Positions 1 to 7,087 of a DNA stretch of 9,871 bases are shown one piece after another. The number at the start of each line of letters is the position of its first letter. The first letter of the stretch is position 1. Made by a program: the position numbers and the translations under genes. Location of the stretch: the NCBI GenBank assembly GCA_031278135.1, contig JAITKY010000146.1, positions 1-9,871 on the forward strand, written 5' to 3'. Origin of the DNA: Prevotellaceae bacterium (lineage in GTDB: Bacteria > Bacteroidota > Bacteroidia > Bacteroidales > UBA932). The notes beneath the pieces are model-generated. The model saw only the letters and a list, made by a program, of their open reading frames with translations, did no database searches and was not told where the DNA came from.

Positions 1-11
1 TTCTGTCGGCA

Positions 12-725
12 TTATTTATCCCGTATAATTCCATATCGTGCTGTCATACATTGAAATATAGCGCACGACACTATACCTGCTGTTTCTGTTCGCAGCCGGT
101 TACGACCTAATGAAACGGGAATAAATCCTTTTGATATAGCCATTTCTATTTCCTGTTTAGTAAAATCGCCTTCGGGACCTATCATTGTTAATGTTGGTTT
201 GCCCGACACTATTGTTTCTGAGAAAGATATTGTTTTTTCCTCGCAATAGGCTATACATTTTGTTTCTGCGGATTTCAGCCGTATAAAGTCTTTAAATTCT
301 ATCACTTGATTAATTTTCGGAAAATGCATGTTCAGCGATTGTTTCATTGCTGCGATGATAATTTTTTCCATTCTTTCGAGGTTCAGCATTTTACGTTCCG
401 AGTGTTCGCTCACTACCGGAGTAATCTCTTCGACACCTGTTTCCACCGCTTTTTCGACAAACCATTCGAAGCGATCGATATTTTTTGTTGGCGCAATAGC
501 TATATGAAGAAATTCCGGACGTTTATAAGCTGGTTGTGAATCAATGATATTAAGAACGCATTTTTTTTGACTGTCGTTAATAATCTTTGCTGTATAAATC
601 TTTCCCGAACGGCTGAATACATCGACGATGTCGCCGGTATGATGCCGCAAAACACCTATACAGTGTTTCGATTCTTCAGAGTTTAAGACACAGATTTCGT
701 CCTCAATTATTTCAGTATAAAACAT
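12..725 (-). CDS. rsmE: 16S rRNA (uracil(1498)-N(3))-methyltransferase RsmE
   Basis: RsmE methylates N3 of U1498 in 16S rRNA using S-adenosylmethionine, in the cytoplasm on the assembled 30S subunit. The 237-residue protein has the usual length for the family. The N-terminal part (about 1-70) fits the PUA-like RNA-binding domain. The rest fits the SPOUT knot methyltransferase domain, with the family segment KNIDRFEWFVEKAVETG at 81-97 and the two SAM-binding knot motifs IGPEGDF (182-188) and LGRNRLRTETA (206-216). The start is an ATG and the stop is TAA. It begins 21 bases after the argF' stop and is probably the last visible gene of the dipeptidase-argF'-rsmE unit. There is too little sequence beyond its stop to see a terminator or next gene. 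Identification rests on motifs and length; I am confident of the family. Confidence 0.95.
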   Translation of the reverse strand: MFYTEIIEDEICVLNSEESKHCIGVLRHHTGDIVDVFSRSGKIYTAKIINDSQKKCVLNIIDSQPAYKRPEFLHIAIAPTKNIDRFEWFVEKAVETGVEEITPVVSEHSERKMLNLERMEKIIIAAMKQSLNMHFPKINQVIEFKDFIRLKSAETKCIAYCEEKTISFSETIVSGKPTLTMIGPEGDFTKQEIEMAISKGFIPVSLGRNRLRTETAGIVSCAIFQCMTARYGIIRDK

Positions 726-746
726 TTTATAATGCAGTCTATCTAA

Positions 747-1703
747 TTAATAATTATCTGTTAAAAGCCGTTTCAGCACAACTTGAGCCGAGATAACCCG
801 ATTTGCCGCTTCGGGAATGACAATCGATTGCGGACTGTCGATAACTTCGTCGGCGACAATCATATTCCGTCGCACCGGCAAACAGTGCATAAAATAAGCG
901 TTGTTGGTCAAAGCCATTTTCCGCGAATCGACAGTCCATGCTCTGTCTCTGCTTAAAATCTGTCCATAATTGGGGTCGGTGTATGCCGCCCAGTTTTTTG
1001 CGTAAATAAAGTCGGCGCCTTCGAATGCCTTGTTCTGATTGTATTCGATTTTTGCTTTACCCGTAAATTTTTCATCAAGTTCGTAACCTTTGGGATGAGT
1101 GATTACCAGTTCATAATCAGTAGCATTTATCCATTCAGCGAAAGAGTTTGGCACAGCCTGAGGCAGCGAACGGGGATGTGGAGCCCATGTCATGACAATT
1201 TTAGGACGGTCGGTTTTTCTGTATTCTTCGATAGTAATCAAATCGGCGAAACTTTGCAGCGGATGCCTTGTTGCCGCCTCCATGCTGAAAACCGGTTTTC
1301 CCGAATATTTAATAAACTGATTCAGGATTTTCTCCTCATAATCGTCCTGTTTATTTTCGAACCGAGCAAACGAACGTACTCCGATAATGTCGCAATAACT
1401 GCCCATAACAGGAATAGCCTCAAGTATATGTTCCGGTTTGTCACCATCCATGATAACTCCGTATCCGGTTTCGAGTTTCCACGCTCCCTGATTCACATCC
1501 AACACAATAGCGTTCATTCCGAGATTTAAAGCCGCTTTTTGAGTGCTTAACCGGGTACGTAAACTCGAATCGAAAAATATCGCAAGCAGAGTTTTGTTTT
1601 TTCCAAAAGCGTCGTATTGAAATACATTCTTTTTTAACTCAAATGCCTCTTTCAATGCAACATCGAGGTTTCCAATATCATGTACCGACGTAAAATGTCT
1701 CAT
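747..1703 (-). CDS. argF': N-succinylornithine carbamoyltransferase (ArgF')
   Basis: This transcarbamylase transfers the carbamoyl group of carbamoyl phosphate to an acylated ornithine, giving acyl-citrulline on the way to arginine. It is cytoplasmic and, in family members, a trimer. The carbamoyl-phosphate motif SSLRTR is at 46-51, HPLQ at 147-150, MTWAPHP at 171-177 and HCLPVRR at 273-279. The protein resembles my recollection of Bacteroides fragilis ArgF' throughout. Residue 90 is proline, in GDKPEH. Published work on this family showed that proline here goes with N-succinylornithine and glutamate with N-acetylornithine, so I infer the succinyl substrate. The 318-residue length is normal. 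The start is ATG, 21 bases after the dipeptidase stop, with no promoter-like site between, so co-transcription is likely. The family is certain; substrate choice is inferred from one residue plus overall likeness. Confidence 0.95.
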   Translation of the reverse strand: MRHFTSVHDIGNLDVALKEAFELKKNVFQYDAFGKNKTLLAIFFDSSLRTRLSTQKAALNLGMNAIVLDVNQGAWKLETGYGVIMDGDKPEHILEAIPVMGSYCDIIGVRSFARFENKQDDYEEKILNQFIKYSGKPVFSMEAATRHPLQSFADLITIEEYRKTDRPKIVMTWAPHPRSLPQAVPNSFAEWINATDYELVITHPKGYELDEKFTGKAKIEYNQNKAFEGADFIYAKNWAAYTDPNYGQILSRDRAWTVDSRKMALTNNAYFMHCLPVRRNMIVADEVIDSPQSIVIPEAANRVISAQVVLKRLLTDNY

Positions 1704-1724
1704 ATATTATTATAAGGTATATTT

Positions 1725-3452
1725 TTATTTTGCTATCAACTTTTCTCTTGCGTCGTTTTTGATTGCCCTGCGCCAAAATTCCGGCAATTGAGGTTGTTGC
1801 GGCGACTCGGGCATTCCGGTTGGCGTGCGCAAAAACTCTCCGTCAGCCTCACGTTTGATGTTTCCATCAATGTATTTTACAAGCAGATAACGATCTAATT
1901 CTTTCCATTGTTTGATTGTCGAAGCGGCCGTGTTTACCGAAAAATCGGTTACGAACTCTATTGCTTTTTCTTCGTTTTCGGGATACAGTTTTTTCGCATG
2001 TTCGTCAATAACCCCAACCATTTCAACATATTTCGATTCAAGTTCTTTTTGCAGAGCGATTATATCAGCGCTCATCACGTCGTAACGTGAATAAGCAAAA
2101 TTAGTTACACGGTTGAAAACCCAGAAGGCTGCATTATCGGAATACGTCAGCAAATCGCCGTTTCCCACCGCATATTCTTCCGGCACGCGTGTACTACAGC
2201 TGTATATCGGTGTAAGACAGGATGTCGAAGCGTCATCGGCGCCAAACCACAATATTCCCGCCAAGGCTTTCGGCATATCGCTCCGACCTTCGGCAACAAA
2301 CCAAAAACCAGTCTGTTGAGTAGCGATAGCCCGTTCGTGCACAAACTTTTCGCCGTCTATTTCCCAACTCATTGGACGCCAGCGATACGGTAGTTTGAAC
2401 GGTCCCGCGCCGATGTCGGTTGTCATGTCCATTTTTGTGTCTTCGTAATGGTCTCTCATCATTCCTGCTGTATGTTCGAACGAAACTTTTTCATCCGGTT
2501 TGATATAAAGCGGCATCCGGTTTTCCAAATCGTAACCCATTGCATAATCCTGGTATTTCCACATATCGTTGTTCACGCTTTTGAAAAACGACCATACTCT
2601 TGCTTCACAGGCACGTGCGCCGCCGAAATCAAGAGGATTATATATATCCGAAAAACTGAAATCACTGTCTTTACCGTTGAACAAGCCAAGTTCACGCGCC
2701 GATTGAGCAACATCGGCGGCATACACTACTTCAACCGCAGGGTCAAAAATCCTGTCTATCTCTTTGGAAGATATTGACGTAGAGCCGTTACTCCACGGAA
2801 ATGTCCGTATCCTTGCTTGATTGGCATGTGCGCACACATATCCGTCGGGAATACGTATGGCGACCCACGCTGCGCCTTTGTTAAGATTTTTAACGGCTTT
2901 GCTTTGTTTGTCGTACTGATTTTTTGTTCCTTTCCCGACCATTTCCAGAATCCAGACTTCGTCGGGGTCGGCAATCGAAAACGATTCTCCTACCGAACAG
3001 TAGCCATACGCCGCAACTAATTCTGTCATGACTTTAATGGCTTCACGAGCGTTTTTTGCTCGCTGCAATGTGATGTAAATCAAACTGCCATAGTCGATTA
3101 TCCCTGTTGTATCGACAAGTTTCCCGTCACCGCCGAAAGTCGTTTCGCCGATAGCCAGCGAATGTTCATTCATATTCCCAACGACGCGGTATGTGTTTGA
3201 CACTTGCGGGATTTCGCCCAGAAACCGTCCCGATTCCCACTCATAGACCTGAAGCATTGTGCCTTCGGGATAACTTGCAGCAGGCCAGAAATATAATTCG
3301 CCGTAAAGAGTGTGCGAATCGGCGGCATAAGTGATAAATGTCGAACCGTTTTTTGATGCTCCCTTAGTAATCAAAAAATTGGTACACGCTATAGAAGGTG
3401 TTGCTATACAAAGATATGCAACTGCAATAAGTAATAATATTCTTTTATTCAT
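1725..3452 (-). CDS. Secreted C69-family dipeptidase (Ntn hydrolase)
   Basis: C69 peptidases (PepD-like) cut dipeptides with an N-terminal cysteine nucleophile. The chosen product is 575 residues. A signal peptide (basic NKR, then a hydrophobic stretch at 5-18) ends in S-I-A before Cys23, so signal peptidase cleavage would itself expose the catalytic cysteine. The block CTNFLITKGASKNGST (23-38), YAADSH (42-47), NEHSLAIGETTFGG (95-108), GESFSIAD (155-162) and HANQAR (209-214) are family hallmarks. Activity in the periplasm or outside the cell is inferred. The open frame extends 39 codons further upstream to a TTG, but that stretch covers the likely promoter and would bury the signal peptide, so I use the ATG at 3452. 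It leads a probable unit with argF' and rsmE. A lipoprotein reading of SIAC is possible but the -3 serine fits poorly. The true dipeptide substrate cannot be told from sequence. Confidence 0.9.
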   Translation of the reverse strand: MNKRILLLIAVAYLCIATPSIACTNFLITKGASKNGSTFITYAADSHTLYGELYFWPAASYPEGTMLQVYEWESGRFLGEIPQVSNTYRVVGNMNEHSLAIGETTFGGDGKLVDTTGIIDYGSLIYITLQRAKNAREAIKVMTELVAAYGYCSVGESFSIADPDEVWILEMVGKGTKNQYDKQSKAVKNLNKGAAWVAIRIPDGYVCAHANQARIRTFPWSNGSTSISSKEIDRIFDPAVEVVYAADVAQSARELGLFNGKDSDFSFSDIYNPLDFGGARACEARVWSFFKSVNNDMWKYQDYAMGYDLENRMPLYIKPDEKVSFEHTAGMMRDHYEDTKMDMTTDIGAGPFKLPYRWRPMSWEIDGEKFVHERAIATQQTGFWFVAEGRSDMPKALAGILWFGADDASTSCLTPIYSCSTRVPEEYAVGNGDLLTYSDNAAFWVFNRVTNFAYSRYDVMSADIIALQKELESKYVEMVGVIDEHAKKLYPENEEKAIEFVTDFSVNTAASTIKQWKELDRYLLVKYIDGNIKREADGEFLRTPTGMPESPQQPQLPEFWRRAIKNDAREKLIAK

Positions 3453-3481
3453 AACACAATACAAATAATTGTAAAACCGCG

Positions 3482-3514
3482 CAAAGATACAAAATATTTT
3501 TATCTCTATACAAA
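3482..3514 (-). promoter_or_regulatory. Bacteroidetes-type promoter for the dipeptidase-argF'-rsmE unit
   Basis: On the minus strand TATCTTTG (3482-3489) matches the Bacteroidetes -7 consensus TAnnTTTG exactly. A TTTG (3511-3514) lies 21 bases upstream, as expected for the -33 element. Transcription would begin near 3475 and leave a leader of roughly 20-25 bases before the ATG at 3452. The site lies inside the upstream TTG-started extension of the frame, which argues for the ATG start. This is a pattern match only; no start site has been mapped. Confidence 0.7.
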
Positions 3515-3520
3515 TTCTTC

Positions 3521-3540
3521 CAAAATACCGCAAAATACCG
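3521..3540. repeat. Perfect 10-base tandem duplication
   Basis: CAAAATACCG occurs twice in direct succession. Read on the minus strand this is CGGTATTTTG twice, immediately upstream of the -33 element of the dipeptidase promoter. Each copy ends in TTTG. It could be a chance duplication or a tandem protein-binding site; the sequence alone does not decide. Confidence 0.8.
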
Positions 3541-3568
3541 GCAAATGAGATACAAAAAATCTGATCCA

Positions 3569-3600
3569 AATTTGCAGAATTATATAATTTACAGAATTAT
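3569..3600. repeat. Imperfect direct repeat at the comEC stop codon
   Basis: AATTTGCAGAATTAT (3569-3583) and AATTTACAGAATTAT (3586-3600) match at 14 of 15 positions with a period of 17 bases. The second copy contains the comEC stop codon. The junction also creates a 12-base palindrome, AATTATATAATT (3578-3589). It is probably a small slippage duplication; a role in mRNA 3'-end formation is possible but unsupported. Confidence 0.75.
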
Positions 3601-5717
3601 TGTTCTATACAATATAACAATTCATGGAATCCGCCGTCGGTTTTGATATTGTGGCATGGGATTTTTCGTATTTCGGCGAGTTCTATCCATCCAGAGATTT
3701 CCGATGCCGGCAAATTGTTGGCAATAACTATTTTAGCGGGATTATAGCATGACAGTACCATTTCCGGTTTGATGTTTTGCCGTTCGGTGATGAACAGATA
3801 ATCTACATTTAACGGAGGTCCCGAAAAGTCGTTGGTTACAGTCAGTTGTGATGATAAAGCGATTTTCTTTCCCGAAAACAAAAGCACGCCTCTGTACGAA
3901 TCGGGAATGGAATCGACTAATGACAAACTTGTTAAATCCTGTTCGGAACGAAATCCTCTTGATATCAGGTAATTTCTTGTGTTGAAATCGAAAGAACCGT
4001 TTATGGCGACGGTGTCTCTTATTGAAAATCCGCTGCCATTTTCGATGAAATAAGCGTAGAATGCCCTTTTCACGCCGAACATGCCAAATTCCTTGTGCGA
4101 AGACGCTCTGTATGAATGAAAAGTGCCGATTGAAAACAATCCAATCATCGACGCCAGCATCGTTACAAAACATATTCTCCGTTTAAACGAAAAAAGAAAC
4201 GCTAACGATAAAATACTGACAACAAGCAAAGTACACTGTATTCCATTAAGATGGATACCGTCGATAGTTGAACCGGGCATACGGTCGAAAAATTTCACAA
4301 CCCAGTTCATCAGGTAAATCGAAAAATTGAGAGCCAATCCGCTGATAAAAAGCAAAAAAGGTTGCCACGACAAGGCTATGACAAGCGCTCCGATATACAT
4401 AACCATGCTCGTGTAAGGCACAAGAATCAAGTTCGAAAGAAGAAAATACGTCGGAAACACCTTGAAAATATACAATATAACCGGAAGCGTCCCTAACTGT
4501 GCGGCTAAAGTTACTGTCATACATTCGACGAGCGGTTTCACAAATTTGTTACAGTTATGAAACGGTCGCATGAATTTCGGTTGGAAATATACAATCCCCA
4601 AAACTGCCAGATACGACAGTTGGAATCCCGATTCGAAAATGACGTAAGGATTTGCTAAACACATTATGAAACAAGAGAATGCGATATTATTATATGTGCT
4701 TTTGGTTTTGCTGGTCATGTCGGCAATGACGAAAATCGAAAACATTATGCTTGCCCTCACAATCGACGGCGCCAAGCCCGCAATGGAAGCGTATATCCAT
4801 AACGAAATGAGGATGATAAGTCCCTTGTAGAAATGCAGTTTTTTGCTTCTGTCCATGAATCGAAGCATAAAACTCAATATCATGAACACAATTCCAACAT
4901 GCAATCCCGAAACTGCAAGTAAATGAATCGTTCCTGCCGCTGTGTACGAGTTGCGCAGTTCGTCTTCCAAAAACTGCTTGTTGCCCGTAAGTAAAGCCAG
5001 GGCGACAGCAAGTTCTTCGGATTTTAATCGTGCTTTTTGCAGTGTTTCAAGAGAATACTGTTGCAGGTTGAAGATGAATTTTCTATAGAAATTTATCTGT
5101 CCCGAATCGACAACCGCTACATTTCCCGAATTAACAAACGAAGTCGAAAATATCTTTTTCCGTCTCAGATATTCCCGATAATCAAACTCTTCGGGATTTT
5201 GAGGTGGAGAAATTCCGTTGAAAACAGTTTTGCAGACAAGTACGTCGCCGGGCGAAAATTTCAGCGTCGAATCTTTGGTCATGTACATTATCGACTGTTC
5301 GTCGCATTTTGTCCAATTCTCTCCGTCGGCGGAAAAAGCCCTGACTATCACGTCCAATCGAAGCGAATTGTCGTTATACACAGGATTTTCGGTTACAAGC
5401 AGTTCGAAACGGTTTTCTTCGTTCAGTGGAATAACCGTTTTCAGAGGATTCAACTGTACCAGACTGATTCCCAGAAAAAAGAATATCAGATTATAATGAA
5501 ATCCATATAACCATGTGAACGAATATTTCTGATAAACTTTGAATAACCGCAAAACCCCAAGCGAAATCATAAAGATCGCAATAAACAATAATCCACTGAT
5601 TTTCACTGGAAATAACTGATATTGATAAATTATTCCGCACAAAAAAGAAACGGTTATCCTGACAAAAGGATTACGCCGTATATCTTCCATAAAATCAGCC
5701 AAATCGTAGCGGTACAT
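3597..5717 (-). CDS. comEC: ComEC/Rec2-family DNA-uptake channel, no metal-binding C-terminal motif
   Basis: ComEC forms the inner-membrane channel for single-stranded DNA during natural transformation. The 706-residue product begins with hydrophobic segments (about 20-90), then a soluble region (about 95-215) containing PEEFDYREYL (175-184), as in the N-terminal ComEC domain. The multi-pass Competence domain (about 230-515) carries the signature GTIHLLAVSGLHVGIV (262-277), APSIVRAS (316-323), GFQLSYLAVLGI (364-375) and AQLGTLPV (406-413). The last 160 residues are soluble and show no HxHxDH-type metallo-beta-lactamase motif, so nuclease activity there is unlikely. The frame extends 45 codons upstream to a TTG inside murC; I chose the ATG at 5717, 11 bases after the murC stop. 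An ATG at 5690 is an alternative. It is probably transcribed with ftsW and murC. Whether this organism takes up DNA cannot be judged here. Confidence 0.9.
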   Translation of the reverse strand: MYRYDLADFMEDIRRNPFVRITVSFLCGIIYQYQLFPVKISGLLFIAIFMISLGVLRLFKVYQKYSFTWLYGFHYNLIFFFLGISLVQLNPLKTVIPLNEENRFELLVTENPVYNDNSLRLDVIVRAFSADGENWTKCDEQSIMYMTKDSTLKFSPGDVLVCKTVFNGISPPQNPEEFDYREYLRRKKIFSTSFVNSGNVAVVDSGQINFYRKFIFNLQQYSLETLQKARLKSEELAVALALLTGNKQFLEDELRNSYTAAGTIHLLAVSGLHVGIVFMILSFMLRFMDRSKKLHFYKGLIILISLWIYASIAGLAPSIVRASIMFSIFVIADMTSKTKSTYNNIAFSCFIMCLANPYVIFESGFQLSYLAVLGIVYFQPKFMRPFHNCNKFVKPLVECMTVTLAAQLGTLPVILYIFKVFPTYFLLSNLILVPYTSMVMYIGALVIALSWQPFLLFISGLALNFSIYLMNWVVKFFDRMPGSTIDGIHLNGIQCTLLVVSILSLAFLFSFKRRICFVTMLASMIGLFSIGTFHSYRASSHKEFGMFGVKRAFYAYFIENGSGFSIRDTVAINGSFDFNTRNYLISRGFRSEQDLTSLSLVDSIPDSYRGVLLFSGKKIALSSQLTVTNDFSGPPLNVDYLFITERQNIKPEMVLSCYNPAKIVIANNLPASEISGWIELAEIRKIPCHNIKTDGGFHELLYCIEQ

Positions 5718-5728
5718 TTCGAAATGGT

Positions 5729-7087
5729 TTATTGCCGGGTTAAAAATTCTGTTATCGGTTCCACGAAACGGTCGATATCGCCCGCTCCCAGAGTTACAAG
5801 TACGTCTATATCCCTGTATGCAAGCAAGTTCATCAGTTGCTCTTTGGAACAAACTACTTTGTTTTTTATCCGTACTTTGTCGAAAATAATTCTGGATGTT
5901 ACGCCTTCGACGGGTAATTCCCTTGCGGGATATATGTCTAAGAGAATCAGTTCGTCAAGCAGGCTTAGACTTTCGGCGAATTCTGCTGCGAAATCACGGG
6001 TGCGGGTATACAGATGCGGCTGAAATATTCCCAGAATTTTTCTGCCAGGAAACATCTGCCGGACAGAAGTTATCGATGCTTTCAACTCTTCCGGATGATG
6101 CGCATAGTCGTCGATATAAGCGCGTTCCGGCGTATTCACCTGAACGTCGAAACGTCGTTTTACGCCCGAAAATGTCTCTAATGCGTTCTTTATCCTGTTT
6201 TTATCGGCGCCTGCCAATATCGAAGCGGCAACGGCGGCAACGGCATTTTCGATATTTACCCAGCCCAGCAGTCCCAAAGTGCAACTGTCGATTGTTCCGA
6301 CGGGAGTGTGGATGTCGAATTTGAAGATTCCCCGATGTAATTCTATATTAAAAGCGTAAAAATCAGATTCTTTATTATCGTACGAATATGAATATTTTTT
6401 GCATCGCAGTTTATTCAGAGGAATGTCGGTTCCTTTTTTCAGGATTAGAACTCCATCGGAATCAATTTGTGCGACAAAATCGCCAAAAGTGTTTTTCATC
6501 TCTTTTTCGGTTCCGTAAATATCCAGATGGTCGGCATCGGCGGCTGTAACAATCGCTATATGAGGATAAAGGCGCAAAAATGAACGGTCGTATTCGTCGG
6601 CTTCGGCAACTAACCACTCGCTTTTCGACAGGAGAAGATTGCTGTTATAATTTTTCGAAATGCCTCCGAGAAAAGCCGTGCAACCGTCTGATGCAACGGT
6701 TATAAGATGAGCGAGTAAAGTCGAAGTAGTCGTTTTTCCGTGCGTGCCTGCGACAGCGAGGACTTTTCTGTCTTTGGCAATCATTCCCAAAACGGCGGAA
6801 CGTTTTACCGGCGTGTTTCCTGTTTCGCGGAAATAGTTGAATTCGACACTGTTGTCCGGAATGGCGGGAGTGTATATCACAAGAGTTTCGCTGTTCCGGA
6901 ACTGTTCGGGGATTGCGGCGACACAATCATCGAAATGTATGCTAATGCCCTCATTTTGCAGTTCACCGGTCAAATCCGAAGGGGTTTTGTCATATCCTGC
7001 AACCTCGTAACCTTCATGTTTATAGAAACGTGCAATTGCGCTCATCCCTATTCCGCCGATACCAATAAAATACGCTCTTTTTGTCAT
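5729..7087 (-). CDS. murC: UDP-N-acetylmuramate--L-alanine ligase MurC
   Basis: MurC joins L-alanine to UDP-N-acetylmuramic acid with ATP, the first step of stem-peptide building in the cytoplasm. The 452-residue protein has the three-domain Mur ligase layout: a nucleotide-binding N-terminus with GIGGIGMSA (9-17), a central ATPase domain with the P-loop GTHGKTTT (114-121), EADEYDRSF (162-170) and DADHLDIY (184-191), and a C-terminal domain with GVKRRF (308-313), DDYAHHPEE (326-334), FQPHLYTRT (355-363) and GAGDID (434-439). All key motifs are present, so it should be active. Its ATG overlaps the ftsW TGA in an ATGA junction, suggesting translational coupling. In most Bacteroidetes murG precedes murC and ftsQ follows; here ftsW precedes and comEC follows. 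MurC is favoured over the related Mpl ligase by length and motif detail. Confidence 0.97.
   Translation of the reverse strand: MTKRAYFIGIGGIGMSAIARFYKHEGYEVAGYDKTPSDLTGELQNEGISIHFDDCVAAIPEQFRNSETLVIYTPAIPDNSVEFNYFRETGNTPVKRSAVLGMIAKDRKVLAVAGTHGKTTTSTLLAHLITVASDGCTAFLGGISKNYNSNLLLSKSEWLVAEADEYDRSFLRLYPHIAIVTAADADHLDIYGTEKEMKNTFGDFVAQIDSDGVLILKKGTDIPLNKLRCKKYSYSYDNKESDFYAFNIELHRGIFKFDIHTPVGTIDSCTLGLLGWVNIENAVAAVAASILAGADKNRIKNALETFSGVKRRFDVQVNTPERAYIDDYAHHPEELKASITSVRQMFPGRKILGIFQPHLYTRTRDFAAEFAESLSLLDELILLDIYPARELPVEGVTSRIIFDKVRIKNKVVCSKEQLMNLLAYRDIDVLVTLGAGDIDRFVEPITEFLTRQ

Larger units (their letters stand above)
3453..3596. other. Intergenic region between comEC and the dipeptidase gene
   Basis: These 144 bases hold a promoter-like site for the dipeptidase gene, a perfect 10-base tandem duplication just upstream of it, and a near-perfect repeat next to the comEC stop. 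I found no hairpin followed by a T-run convincing enough to call a terminator for the comEC transcript, so some read-through into the dipeptidase unit cannot be excluded. Confidence 0.6.

Noticed and set aside
306..539. Plus-strand frames inside rsmE, argF', dipeptidase, comEC, murC and ftsW
   Set aside because: All lie opposite genes with intact family motifs, have no recognisable domains of their own, and are expected shadows of coding sequence; this one stands for the group.
3578..3589. Palindrome AATTATATAATT as terminator or operator
   Set aside because: It is pure AT, arises from the flanking direct repeat, and has no T-run or conserved context to support a role.
5718..5852. N-terminal extension of ComEC by 45 residues, starting inside murC
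   Set aside because: It begins at TTG, overlaps the well-conserved murC C-terminus in another frame, is not hydrophobic or ComEC-like, and a good ATG follows the murC stop at 5717.
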